Assembly: GCA_948567375.1 (NCBI GenBank)
Contig: OX419755.1
Span: 35,593,001-35,657,000 of the forward strand
Reading direction: 5' to 3'
From: Lunularia cruciata
Taxonomy: Eukaryota; Streptophyta; Marchantiopsida; Lunulariales; Lunulariaceae
DNA: 64,000 nucleotides
The position numbers were made by a program, and so were the translations under genes. Positions 24,818-37,740 of this stretch are shown piece by piece. The notes below the pieces were generated by a model, which had not been told where the DNA came from, did not search any database, and saw only the letters and a program-made list of their open reading frames with translations. Within the stretch, counting starts at the first letter, position 1; each line of letters opens with the position of its first letter.

Positions 24818-27800
24818 TCATGTCTCATCGGCGCTATTGAGAATCCGTTCAGCGACTTGCTTGAACGATTTTACATCCTTCTTCCAGAGCCTGAAAACAC
24901 AGGTTCCGTCCAGTGTAAAAGATAGCTACAGAAGAAAACAATCAATTTGATCTCGAGAACTACATCCAGGTCTTCTTGAGAGCCGTAATCCGAATTTAAG
25001 ATTCCGAGTCACAGATTCATAGAAACCTAATCTATGAATTGAAACAAGGCTTGGTGGCTATTACAATGAGAGTTGCAAGATTTAGAAAAACATTGAATGT
25101 TTTCTCGCAGTAGACAACACAGCCGGTCGCATGGTTAACTCGATGAATAACATTGCCAGATGGAGACAAACTGACCAACATTTTATGCCGATAGCTTCAG
25201 CACCAGCTTTATCTGCCGTGGCATCGTCTCCAACATGAACGGACCGGCTTGCTTCAACTTCTAGCTCATCTGAATAAACGAGCCAAGAATTGACGAAGAG
25301 GAAACCCCGTTCTTAAAAACTAGGTACAAACTAGGTACAAACTAGGTCAAAAGCTAGTACCTAAAAAATTACAAAGAGCTGTATCCGGGCAAAGCACCTT
25401 AGACCAAGATAAGTGTCCTGGATTTTAGAATAATTCCTGTTAGAGTCATGAACAAAATCTTCAATTAAATGTTAGAAACATTGACAAGCCCCTTCTATCT
25501 TTATGGTATATGGGAAGCAGAAGAACATAATAGTAGAGGCTTTGCTTACTTAGAGCTGCTTCAAAGATTTGTCGGGAAGGCTTTTCATACCCGATCTCAG
25601 ATGAGACGATGATGGAATCAAATCTGGAGTAACAATCTCAACTGTTAAACCGAAATGTGAAGTAATGACCCAAAAGGTCACAGCAACGTTTTGTGATGTG
25701 CAACCTAACCATCACTCTCCAAATAACTGATGCAATTTCACCTGCAGACAATATGAAACAAACTAGCAGATTGTGCAAATGAAGTTCTTCGCAGTCAATG
25801 GGGGAATACCGGCACATTGTAGACTATACTACGAGCGGACCAACCTACGAAGGAAAAAGTCAATTTCAGGGATTCGAAAAAATAGACTGAGGGACTGAGA
25901 CTCGATAATCTTACAAGCTATACACTTGAAGATCTTGTAGAACTGGCCGTAACCGAGAGTCAAAATTTGAAACAACTGCAAGTTTCACTGGCCATTGAGC
26001 CAAACATCCAGAAGTCACAGGTCAAAGTTTAATTATGCAGCAGTTTATGATCATAATTATGGCTGTAAAACGAAACCTGTATTGAAGACTACTTACAACC
26101 TTCAATTGCTACACTCGGCCAGGTTAGAAAGCCAAACTGCTTACCTCCCGCATCCCGTAGCTGGACTAGAGCTTCTTGAGCCCCGACGGACACTCTCCAA
26201 GCATCACCTCTTGCAAAATACTGAAGTAAGCAGAGCCATACTCGAGAAAGGTTAAATTCTATCAGCTGGTTCTGTTCCATAGTTAATTGCGTTGGAAAGC
26301 ACTTGATAAGTATCAGAAGACTTAAACAGCTATTCCCTGCATCAGTGTACTGAAGGAGGAGCGATATGTGTATACAGCACATCTTACTCGAGATGAATAC
26401 TCCGAACTTCACCAATTATTCATCTGTTAACGTATCCTGATCTACAGTGACAACCTGACCAGAGAAGAGAGCAAGATGTATTTAATTGTCCTTGATATCG
26501 TGGCTGTATCCCTCGACATCATGGATCATAAGCCTTGGGCACTTAGTTCCTCGGAAAGTGCTTGTAGCTTATCGCTGCCCCGTGTCTCACAGTCATGTGT
26601 ATCGACTTCACCTGGTATAATTCTTCGAAGTAGGTCTCGTCACTACAACCAGTTGCAGTTTTGACAGCATATCTCCAAAATGACCTTCCGTCGCCCTAGA
26701 ACATCAGTCGCAATTATGAAACAAGGACCAGAAAGAGTACACAAGAAGATGCGAGCTGGTAACACGACATAGGGACGGAGCATCAAATCTTTCAATCTTA
26801 AGCAGCTATCAGCAGAAAAGGTTGATGAGAGTTGGTAGAGAAAGCTGTTGCACCTCATACCGTAGTCGCTCAGGCCATGGTGCAGAGAAAGCTCTTTTAA
26901 ACCCTGTCTTAATTTCATCGGCTGTCGCCTGCAAACCTGTTGCAAATAACTGATTAACTGGGAATTCTATATTTTATATCCATTGCCTTCTAACTGAACA
27001 AGCTTGAATTTCTTCTGAGTAATACAGAATTCCAGTTACGGCCTCTGGACTGCTTAGTGTTGGAGACCTTTAGTGGGTTGTACCCTAAATCCTGAGGAAA
27101 AGCCAGGGTGAAGATTATACCATACTTCACTCCGATTTCCGCATAAATGTCCGCGACAGGTTTCGCAGTCTCCAACAAAGTTCCACCGACATCCACCAAT
27201 AACGCGTCATACAAGGGCTTTTTGCCTTCACGGGAAACAGAGATCAGTCAATATCTTGACACAAATCACGTTATGACTTGGATATTGTCTGTTGGCAGTT
27301 GATTCGTCACATAGCGTACATCACATAACAGACCTTACGAGGCCTGTAAGTAAAGAATGACCAACAAGTCCAATGCGACTTCCCTTGCGAGCGTCAAGAA
27401 ACGATAAACAGCAGCAAACGCTTAGCGGCATAACAAATTGAAGTGTAGAGCATTATAGACTTGACATAGAGACTTGAGATTAAGGCGGAAGTGTGCAACT
27501 CCCTCTTCCATAAGAAAATTTGGAGAGGGGAGTGTCTAAACAAATCTCGGAAAAAGGTAGATGGTCTTAAATTCACATGCAGCGGTACGACGTCCAGAAC
27601 GATAAGAGAGCACTAGGGTGTTGCATGATAAAGTCATTTGTTCTCAATCATCAGAGCACGAGACAAGACAAGAAGCTGTCTCCCGCTTGAATTGTCTTAC
27701 TACTCCCATTGAAGAACAATTAAGAGGGGAAGATAATCCTCCTCGACCCTGCTGGGATACTACTCTGTTTCAAGCGTCCTTCATCTTAAATTGATTTGAC

Positions 27801-27984
27801 TAGCCCGTGAGTACGAAGTTTCTGCCGTGCTACAGCTTAAGAACAGGTCAGAGTATATTAGAATGTACTTACTGGAGGTAGAGCCGGAGGCGCACTGAAT
27901 GCGATGTCGGGGTCGAACTAATCGAGAACATACGAGCGACGGTGATCTCTTGAAGACCACGCAGCTGAGAGAAAGAGATCCCAT
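24818..27984 (-). CDS. HAD-superfamily hydrolase, HDHD3-like, plastid-targeted
   Basis: Nine exons (minus): 27984-27873, 27225-27121, 26936-26854, 26695-26612, 26220-26145, 25987-25915, 25623-25550, 25269-25176 and 24890-24818, giving 257 aa. All introns are GT-AG and phases agree. Residues 1-37 are Ser/Arg/Val-rich with few acids, as in chloroplast transit peptides. HAD motifs: I at 48-53 (VDVGGT, nucleophile Asp49, with Gly51 where the general acid Asp is usual), II at VVSNFD (Ser160), III Lys192 in YEKP, and IV GDDATAD (216-222). The cap contains [11 protein letters not shown]. The order fits HDHD3-type hydrolases. The substrate is unknown. Loss of the second Asp suggests weak or altered phosphatase chemistry. 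Confidence 0.94.
25317..25348. repeat. Three 11-bp tandem units in a HAD-gene intron
   Basis: AAACTAGGTAC is repeated at 25317, 25328 and 25339 (the last copy truncated), inside intron 7. Confidence 0.8.
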
Positions 27985-29387
27985 CTCGTAAAACACCAGC
28001 ATAAATCCACTCTGATGAGCTGCTCACGCTGTGGTGCCTCACTGCCCCACTCTGTTTAGCAAGATCCCAGGGTGCGACCTCAAATGAAGAATTGATAATA
28101 GGATCGTGTCAGGTCGGCACGAGACTTATGATGTCGAGTGTTAGTGACATGTGAACAGAGGATAAGTTGTCCAACCTCGTAGGTGAAATGAAAAATATCA
28201 GGTCCCATGCGTAGAAAGCAATGATTGCAGCAGGTTACAGTGGCAGAAGCTGGAATCCGGGACGTCAACCAGGTTAATTTACAATCCAAAAAGACGCTAC
28301 AGGTTCGTAGCATTTGCATTCCAGAGGGGATTATAAATGAGACAGGCAGAGTTTTGTTGCTTTCGTGAAGTGGGTACATAGTACACCTGACGAACCGTAC
28401 GGGAAAGTGATATTTCTTGAAGAGCGAGCCATGCTTCACAGATTTGAAAGGAGGTCCAGACTTGGGTAGCCTTATTATTTATTTCACTAAGATGGGCCTT
28501 CTTCGAGCGACTAGATATACTAGCGATGAAGATGCACCGTTATGAGAGCACACCGTGATAGTAAATGAACGTTGAAAAAGCATAGTCTGTTGAAAGTATG
28601 AACCCGGAAGGTATCTGATAAGTGATAACATACGGATGCTTCCTGCAAGTTCTGTTTCACCTGAATGAGATCCTCAACGCATCAAATGCTTCCACGGAGA
28701 CGAATGCTTGCAATCATAGATACATCCCATGCCTTCCTATATCTCTATCTGTATCCTGAAGTTTGCACAATTTACAGACTTCAATAATAAGCAAAACACT
28801 GCAGCTGAGGTGCTGCACCTTACAGCAGACAAACGCTTCTCCGAGCAGAAACTTACATTAAACTTCTGCAAGCTTTCCCAATGGTGCGTCTGAATGTAAC
28901 ATAGGGCATCAGAAATCTACCAAGATAGGGCCTCTCAACGCTGAACCCTCTAACATTTATCCAGATAACAGTGACTTTGAGGCCGAAACCTTAGAGCGAC
29001 AATGTCTGAGCAGCCGATAAAACGACCTGGAGCGAAGGTCTCTAACACAGCTACTAGATTCTACCAGTCGAGAAAAACGATCTGCAGTGCTCAAAATTCA
29101 GATAAAGCTAACAATTGACTAATGGAAACCATCTCCCAAAGACGCTTCTCGAAACTCCGCAGTAGTTTATTTGAGTAGGACATAAACGTGCTGGTGCAGC
29201 TAATCTGCCCAGACTTGCAAGCTCTACATCCATCTTCCATCACCTGATCCATCTCCTGGAATCGCCCATGTCATGCCCAAGTGAACGGTCAATGTACAGC
29301 TCTGACAGAATCCCACATCGTAAGGATCTATCCAAATCCCAACTCTGCGCAGATAATCTGCTCCAGATACCCCGGGAGACTGTGAAA
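27985..29387. other. Intergenic, HAD gene upstream
   Basis: Contains the presumed promoter and 5' UTR of the HAD gene and the 3' region of the next minus-strand gene. I see no recognisable coding motif or repeat. Confidence 0.55.
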
Positions 29388-29843
29388 TCAGCGAATGGGC
29401 CCCCTCAGGATAGGAATGTCGTCGAAGTTGGCATAGTTGAAAATGAAATAAGCGTAACCACCACCGAAGAATGCGAGGCACACAATCAAAATAGAAAACC
29501 AGAGGAACCCTCCAAATTGGCGCCCCAACTCGTCTTCTATTTTCTCCACGACTCCCTTACTCTCTGTCAACTCAACTTTCCTCGAAATGTCCTCATCCCC
29601 GCCGGGTTTCACAACTTCATCCTTCCCTTCACCTGGACTACATGCCACTACGGTTCTGCGCGAATTTACGCCTTCCCCAGTCAACATCCTCTTTGATCCT
29701 TTAGCGACTACATGCCCAAATGTCGAATTCCCCAACAGCCGAACATTGATAAATTTTGTTGCACCAGTTCCTCTGCTCGGGAAACTCTGTTCCCAATTCC
29801 GTGGCCATTGCAGGCTGCTGCTGCATGCCTGGGAGGCCGCCAT
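29388..29843 (-). CDS. Unrecognised 151-aa protein, transit-like N-terminus and one membrane span
   Basis: A single uninterrupted exon from ATG 29843 to a TGA at 29390-29388. The first 65 or so residues are rich in Ser, Arg, Gly and Val with hardly any acids, like a chloroplast transit peptide. Then come an acidic/basic stretch (GGDEDISRKVELTE), an amphipathic segment (EKIEDELGRQFGG), one hydrophobic span of about 23 residues (FLWFSILIVCLAFFGGGYAYFI) and a short tail (NYANFDDIPILRGPIR). I do not know the family. It could be a small thylakoid or envelope protein. It lies between the HAD and choline-transporter genes on the same strand. Confidence 0.7.
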   Translation of the reverse strand: MAASQACSSSLQWPRNWEQSFPSRGTGATKFINVRLLGNSTFGHVVAKGSKRMLTGEGVNSRRTVVACSPGEGKDEVVKPGGDEDISRKVELTESKGVVEKIEDELGRQFGGFLWFSILIVCLAFFGGGYAYFIFNYANFDDIPILRGPIR

Positions 29844-30655
29844 CTATGCGAACTTCCGATTCTTACCTGCTGTCGCCTACACTTGCATGACTGAACGCGC
29901 AAGAACTGCGCCTGAACTTTGCCAACCGCGGAACAACTCCAGACGCAGTTCGCAAGCTCAGACGCAGTCGAAAAATGAAGGGCTCAGCTAGCCTAGCGCA
30001 ATTACAGCACAGGAAGATGATTGGAGCACCTAGCTCCGTGAAAATGATAGAAAGCCGGTTACATCCCGCGGGGAGGAGGCTGAAAGCCAATGAGAAACGT
30101 GTGACTCTAATTTGGTACAGCGAGAATGACTTGATCTCGTTAGCTGAAGACGAAGTACAGACTACGACCAGCGCGTGTCCGATAATTTGCTACAGCCAGG
30201 GACAACTTAGTTCAAGAGCAAGAGCAAAAGAAAGCCTCACCACTGTGAATTACCACCAAAGAGCGGGAGTAGGAGAGGAGAGGAGAGGAGCTACTTTCCT
30301 GGCATACCATAATCATAATTGCTCTCCTGATGAACAATATATTCTCACTTCTTTCCAAATCTTCAGATGATGTGCTCGAGATCCTTTTCACATTCTTTGA
30401 GGTCTGTGTGGAGACCTCGTTTAAAGTAAGTACAGTAGTCCTAGCCTTTTAACTTCCTAACAACGTGTCCAACTGAACACAACTGATTCTAAATTCGGCT
30501 AATATGGCCGGGCAAATTGATCTACACCTTGCATGATCATGTTCAAGAGATGGTCCACTTATATAACGAGACACCATGAAAATCTATACAGAGCGATTCT
30601 ACCTTGAATAAATATGAACAAATTTGAGAACATTGTCGACATACAGTACAGTAAT

Positions 30656-33600
30656 CTAACCGCCCCGTGCTCTCTTGTCCTCTTCATAACGAGCATGTCT
30701 TCCGAGAGTTTCCATTAGAAGAGGGGGAGCATAACGAGCGTTTCCGTCATTCTCTTCACAGTCGATGCAGAACGATAGCAAGATGGTGTCGATGGCCATT
30801 TCAACCACCCCGAAGAACATAGACGCTATAGAATAACCGAAAATCCAGCAAAACTGCAGACACTCGGGCGGACATCATTTATTACAGTAGCTACAATCCG
30901 ATGAAAAGAATCTACTAAGGGGAAGAAGCCAATCTGCAAATCCAACTACAGATGTATAAGATTGAGATATCTCGAAAAGAGAAAACCACGAATGTATAGC
31001 TGGCTTACCAGAACAGGAAACAACGGGGACGAAACTTTGCTGCCGCCCGATTTATACCGGTGCTGGTCAAGCATTATAAACGCAAAGAATGCGCCTGCCA
31101 CACTGACACAGAATTTACCCAAGAACAAAACGAAATCTCCAAGGACGTTCACCGTTCCAATCCTGAGAATGTTATTGATGATGAGTCCTGACGCCTTTGC
31201 TGCTGATCGGAAGAAACCTTTCCCTTTGATAGCAATCTGCAAAAGACATATAACTATAATTCATCCTGGCTAGCTATCAAAGACACTTAACTTCCTTGTT
31301 CATATGCTTGCTTACTGCAGTAGTATCAGGGCTGCTACTCGTTCAAATCGCGAGGGTCCTATACGAGAAGGCAGTTTTCCAACTTACCACGATGTAGGCA
31401 TTTCGGTTGATGAACTTCAGAGTCCATTCTATACAGCCCAAGCAACATTGGGCACAACAGCACACTATGGAGATCACACAGCCACCAGGAGCCCACTCCA
31501 CTGCCTTAATCCTGTTCCGGATAAACTCCAACACGAAACGTATCATTTGAATTACGGCTACTAAAAATGACCCAATAGCCACAGAGCCCAAACTGTATCG
31601 GAGGAGTCTTTTCGTGGCGGATAAGACAGGAAAAGTTGGGAGGAGCTGCAAAAACAGTGAAGACGAAAATGTTTAAAAGAGCTGCAATTTACCAAAAATC
31701 AAACAGAGTGATTGAAAAGCCCAATGCCTTTTTAGTGGTCCAAAAATTGTGAAGTAGTATGTTAAAGCAGTATGTTAAGTTTGATTCCAAGTACACACAC
31801 TTTGGTTAGAGAAGTAATATTATGAGACAGTTTGGTCGTCAAAAGAAAACTTATGTTACTGTGACAAGGAAAGAAATCTTACTGCTCTGTCGCCTCGGAC
31901 CCAGTAATAAGACACAACCGCACCGGCGATGATAGTGAGCGAGCATGCGTTGATGAATGCAGCGGTCCAAAAACCACCAAAAATGTGATAAAATATTGAC
32001 CAGATGATGTTTTTGCTATGGTGAAACTCATAGCCACAGCACCCACCACAAGTTACATTGCCTGCCTGAAGGTCGTAAGCACAGCAACCATTGTTGCAAA
32101 CGTTTTGGGTTACTTCCCCTGCACTGAAAAGATAAAGGAGCGTTGCCATCCAATAGACGAAAAAGAGGAACAGAACGATAGCAGGAAATACTGGGTATAT
32201 TATGAGTGATGGAATAGCTCCAATGGTTTTGGCAGCCACCTGCACGAGTAACAGAGTACTACCGTCAACACATTTTTTAAGTAACATTTTGCCAGTTGCG
32301 GATTTCTATACCTGATCATCATAAAGATATTAGACCAATTCAAGAGCAGTTGCAGAACTAACCACGACTAAGAAACAGTCTGCAGAGTCCACGATTATTA
32401 CTCCTTCATCTCGCAACTGTTCCAAAATGCTCTCATATTTGCTCCTTGAGACAAAGTTTCCACTTTTGTTTGCCCAGCACAAAATATCCTCACCTTGAGT
32501 ACAGCCACAGCGATGAAGACACGCTTTATAAGAACTAAAGTAATCAGAACTATGACCACTGATATAACGGTCATTACTATAGCCACAATCTTCAGATGAG
32601 TTTGCATCTGCAGTTCAAAAAGTAAGCAGCATCAAGCAAATTAGATATTGTACCGATTCTTCAGTACCGTAGCTTCTCACAGCAATAATCGTTAGATCTT
32701 ATAAAGTTGTTCTTCAACCCTGACCAAGAAAACCTTTCATCCATTCATGTCATTAATTTCCATACATGTCATGGTAGCTCGAGAAAACTTTCGATTTTAT
32801 CCTAAATTTTGCGTGTCCAGAAATTTTCCCTGCAATTTTTCTCGTAATTCCAGGACCTGTTTGTATAACTTTCAAAATGAAATGCAAATAACGGTAACTT
32901 ACGTTGTGAGATGTCTCTAGAGCTAAGGCTGAGACCGCATTATCACCGATTACGGCAGAAATGGCATTGGCACCAATCCATCCAGCTGCAAAATACATCA
33001 ATCACCCGTTACTTATGAAAGCTCCCACTAGAGATACTGGGACCACTAAAGGGAAGTAAATGGACATGGAATTTTTTCTTCAACGATAGAATAAATACCT
33101 TTTACATAGCAGTATACTGTCACTGCGATGGTAGCAAGATTCAAGATTACGATGGTGATCCAAGTAACAATCCCAGCAAAGAGACGAATAAACACCAACC
33201 AGGCAATAGAAAGGAGTAGCGGCGCGATTCCTCCACATACCACAAGCACAGGCCATGCGTTCTCGAGATCTGCCATATATCTCTGCAGGTTTACAGATCG
33301 TTAGTCAGTAAAGAGATTAAGGCAGGAATAACCAAAGATGAAATTTTCTGAGAGCAGTGCGCAATACTATATGTATTGTATGACAGACACTAACCACCTC
33401 TAGCACATAGTTCAGCAATAACATTACATTCAGACAACCAAATTCTCCGGAGAGACTGTTGGCCGTTGGCCGTATTCCAAAACAGCTTGAGAGTTCTAAA
33501 TCACAGGAATGAAGTAAAAATTCATCTAGGACAAAATAAACATGACTGTTGACTGAAATGTATCAATGAAATCCTTGCAAGTATGTGGTCATACTTTAGG

Positions 33601-35070
33601 TTCGAGAGATTTCTTACCTTGAAGACTTCCCCTGGTGCATTGAGTAGATCTTGAATAGCATTCACAATAAACTCTCCTTCATTAACAGAAACACCACCTA
33701 AATTTGTCCACTCTGCGATACTCTGATTGGATGCCGATGGCGCAAGCTGGCAGCTCCAAAAGACTGCAAAGAATGGACAATCCAATTAGCATCGATCTGC
33801 AGGCAAGAAGACCGACTAAGCAGACTTTGAAGACATTGCCGTCTATCCATTAAATCTAGCAAGCTTATGTACTGCATTTGATTCCCAAACCTGTTAATAT
33901 GAGATCTAATACCAAAAAGCATTTCGCCACTTGTATGACGAAAAATCCTCTAATTCTAGGCTGAGAGCTCCGTTTCGGCTCTCCTTGGCATACCACCATC
34001 GGCTCTCCGGAGAATGGAAACTTTGCTCCCTTCGAACCTTTGAAGTAAGTAACAATCATGACAGCTTAGACTCCTCCATCCTAGAGTATTACGCTTCGAG
34101 TAAAATCATAACTTACAGTTCGAACTCTCGAAAAGTACGGGGTAACAAGGGCCTTGTAAATTTAGCGAGAAATTTCTCTGCTCAGCGCTCAGCAAATCGA
34201 AGTAGTCGTAATTGCGATCGGCCCACTCATTTTTACTTAGCGTAATGGGCCCTTCTGGGTAGTCGCACACCCAAGCCAAACTCCCATTTGTAGACGGACT
34301 TGGGCAAGATTTCAGGCAGATACTGCGTGCATCCTTGATGTTGAATGGATTGTCAATAACCCCACTATCATATACTTCGTTTGGATTCATCCAGTACTTG
34401 ACATCAAATTTTCCTCCACAAAAGTTCCCTTTGTAGTCGATTCCATACAGAAGCCTGCGTTTCTCGAGAAGAACCCCAAGTGAATCTATGACTCGAAAAG
34501 CAGGCTATATCCTAGGGGTGGCCGATTGGTCAGATGATCGCGCCTGATGATCTACAAAGCATACACAAGGCTATTGCGTACTTAATCATGACAACGTCGT
34601 CACAGCTAGAGAAGATATATCAGACGTGGATATTGATGCCGACAACAGGAACCCAACATTTCTGTCGGTGTAAATTGTTTAGCACCTCATCTCTATTGTG
34701 CGCGAATTCCCAAAATTCCACATCACGCACAGTGCCGATTCTATCAAACTAAGTGCTTATGGAGATGCAAAACCAAATTTAATAAGGTCGACGAGCTTCG
34801 AAGTACTCTGGCCGAATCATGTCTTGAGTTTGGACTGACTCACCTCCTCGGGTTTCCCTGATTCCAGCCAAATCCCGAATTGACGATCATGGCTATCCAA
34901 AATAATACGAATGCAATCAGGAATGGGACGTCCCGGCAATGGCGAGTTGACTTTATCCGAGGCTTTTGAACTGTCATCTCGCCCATGGGTAGGGGTGAGT
35001 TCCACGGACTCATCTCCACGCCACCTACAATGGCACCTGTTGGACCTGGTGAACTAGAGTGTCTACCCAT
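30656..35070 (-). CDS. Choline transporter-like protein (SLC44/CTL family)
   Basis: Ten exons (minus): 35070-34844, 34454-34117, 33763-33618, 33282-33099, 32985-32903, 32607-32494, 32239-31883, 31645-31388, 31236-31009 and 30853-30656, giving 710 aa, with GT-AG borders and matching phases. Layout: a basic cytosolic N-terminus with KSTRHCRDVPFLIAFVLFW opening span 1, a long Cys-containing luminal loop (about 77-240), then about nine more spans. The conserved C-terminal choline-transporter region runs about 365-690 and includes a NIIWSIFYHIFGGFW segment and FFGVVEMAIDTILLSFC. The C-terminus is cytosolic and charged. Plant relatives act at the trans-Golgi network and plasma membrane in choline homeostasis, membrane trafficking and sieve-pore development. 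Length fits the family. The start is the first Met before the conserved N-terminal segment. Confidence 0.96.
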
Positions 35071-36290
35071 TTCGCTCGGTCAAATCTCCTAGCTTGCTTG
35101 TGCGTAATGAATTATATGGAGAACCTCGTGTGCCTGTATGGCACAATGTGCCAGAAGCTCAACCTTGAGGTAAACGCTAGACAATCAGCGAATTCGATTG
35201 ATTTAATTCACGCACTATCGACAGCAGATATATATATGGCTAGACACTGTGAAACCCAGCAACAGCCGCCTGCAACCTCCACAGCTCCGTAATTCCAAAC
35301 TAAAGAAATCTATTCCCGAATTTGATACATCCGACCGGGCTCAACAATTGATGAAATCCACTACGAAGAGAACTGCGAATGAATAGATCTGTGCCTCCTG
35401 TCACCTCCTGGCTGCAGGTCCCCGGCCTCCGATACCTCTCGGGAGCAGTTTATTCAAGTCCATTACTACCAAGCAACGAAACCACATAGAAGAGTAGGTG
35501 GAAGAACCTCTCAGATCCAGATCAAATGTCTCGGCTGTACAGTCCTCAGTGAGAGGAAACTGGACCGAAATCACCAAGATCCTCTTTCTCCTCGTTGACC
35601 GGCAACTCCGGAAAACTACAAACTGACTCCGGTAGATGAGAACGGCAGCAAGACAAACGACCGTCGTCATTACTTAAAACAAGAATACCCTACTGTTAAC
35701 TGCTGGATACTCGACCGTAAGATGTTCCTGCGTGGACTCATCGTGCTTTTGAGCTCAAACGTGATCTCAAAGTATTCTCAATTCAACAAAACGAAGCAGG
35801 GGAGGCAATTGCGCAGACTTCGCCCCCAAGTGTTTGCTTCTCGTGGCTTATTTAGCTTCAATTACCTTACAAATCTGTAGTCAACCAATGCACGTGTGTG
35901 CGAAAATGGAGGTTATGATTTTACTACGACATCGCCCTGGCAAGGAAGTTACATCTCCGAGTACTTCGAACTCCTCAACCACCACCTTCCACGACCAAAA
36001 TGCCAGGTTTTCTTAGCAGTGATCGTAAGTATTTGGGGATGGAAGAAGCTAAAGGTATATTAAAATAAATAAATAAAAGGTTCTATGAAATACAAAACGG
36101 AGAAGGCAAGGCCTTTGGGACACAATGATCAGAATAAACTCTTTCTCTTTCGTTTTGAAACAACTCAATAGAGAGGAGAATCTATTTTCTTTTAACCGAT
36201 ACCATTTTCACTCAACTACTTTAAAAATATTTTATCATATATTTTAGATAGAACAATAGATATACACGTTAATATAATTTAAATATTTTG
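35071..36290. other. Intergenic, choline-transporter upstream region
   Basis: Presumed promoter and 5' UTR of the choline-transporter gene, then AT-rich DNA from about 36040. No gene or repeat that I can support. Confidence 0.5.
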
Positions 36291-37740
36291 TAATAGAGAC
36301 ACACATGTGTCTATAGTTTTATTGCTCGGCGGCGAGCATGGCCAGTGCAATCCAAAGTAAAGCAATTTACACTATTGCTTTGAATGCTTCAGTAATTTAT
36401 AAACTCATATTTTAGACAACTCGTGTCTATTGTTCTACCAAGAACATTGGTTGATACACAAGAGCACAATCACATTAGATGATAACTTTATCCGATACTC
36501 TAGTAGTTTATAGGCCTTACTATATGAATAGCATTGATATCTTAGTTGCCATACGGCCAATTTTTTCTTCCGTTACTATTAAGATTTAGCTCCATTTTAC
36601 CTCTTTCCTCTCGTTTTGTGATTGTTGATAGGCAGGTTTTGGAGACTTATGTGACAGAGGTGGAGGGAAGATCCTTTTCTCTCCAGATGTTAGTACGGCA
36701 GACGAGAGATAGTCTATCCCCACGTGCACGAGAGGATTTTCCACCTTTTGCTTCACTATCGTCAGATTGGAGGTTTACCGTCTTCCTTGCTGGAGTGACA
36801 GTGTGAGCATACGCTACATTCTCTCTTAGTCGACTCATCCATTCCTCAGGCTACTAGAGCACGTCTTTGCTCTTGCTTTGGCAAGGGTGCAAGCTCTTGG
36901 ATCCTAGCTTGACCATGCATTAGGGCATTCCGACTCGCACCAACTACTTTCTCCACAATGATGAGGTCTTGCCTAGGTTTGGTTCACCCATCTGCATCTT
37001 CATTACTCACTTGTGAGTGTGGTTATACATTAGATGCAGCAGCAGTCCACATGACATGGTGTCCTTTTGGAGGACAGAGGATAGCTACCCATGATACCAT
37101 TAGGGACTTAGTGTTTGCTACGGCACGAGAGAATGGATACTTGGCTTGGAAGGAGCGTTCGTATGCTTTGCAGATGACACATGTCAGGGCAGACTTATAC
37201 TTGGTCCGGGATGATCAGGTGACAATAGCGGATGTCGTGGGTACGGACCCTACTCGGGATACAGTCTCGGAGGGAGTGATTGCCTATCCCCCTGGATGTG
37301 CGGCAAGTGCAGTAGTCCGTTGCAAGGTCTCCAAGTATAGGGGCATGCAGCAAGGTCACCTCTTTATTTCTCTAGCCTTGGAGTTATATGGAGTGATGGA
37401 TATGATGTTTGACACATTTGTCAGGGAGTGCACGAGAGCTTATCATGTTAGGCGCCAGGGGTACCACTCTCACTGTCATACTTTGTAGCATATTTAAGAC
37501 AACGTGTGTCCATTGCTCAAAAGAGTGCAGTGGCCGGTGCAATCCATAGGAGAACAATCACATTAGGTGATGTTTCTTAAGATGCTCCAGCTGTGTGTAG
37601 ACCACACGACTTGCATAGCTCGGGTATCTTAGGTGCAGTAGTGCAGATTTCTCATATAGACTCTATTGGGGCTTAGCCTCATTTTACCTTTTTTGTCTCT
37701 CCCTTGTACGGCTTGATGGGGTCTTCCCATCCTTCTCTTT
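36290..37740 (+). mobile_element. Non-LTR retrotransposon 3' fragments (restriction-like endonuclease type)
   Basis: A large C-terminal coding fragment (36958-37680) is followed by its 3' untranslated tail (37668-37740). Upstream, two shorter degenerate copies of the same coding end can be read: VSIV-type segments near 36305 and 36415, and a tail-like TTTAGCTCCATTTTACCTC near 36586. The region thus looks like stacked 5'-truncated copies. No reverse transcriptase remains. Confidence 0.55.
36958..37680 (+). pseudogene. Restriction-like endonuclease C-terminal domain of a non-LTR element
   Basis: The open part runs 36958-37488 (176 codons) and continues after a stop and shift to about 37680 (RQRVSIAQKSAV, then GDV). 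Residues 19-36 give a C-X-C...H-X3-C cluster (CECG, HMTWC), followed by an HDTIRD motif. Then come R77-A-D79, the ADVVGTDP block with Asp92, and K123. This order of zinc cluster and PD-(D/E)XK-like residues is that of the site-specific endonuclease at the C-terminus of early-branching non-LTR retrotransposons. The family assignment is by motif only. The start Met is arbitrary because the protein is truncated upstream. Confidence 0.55.
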
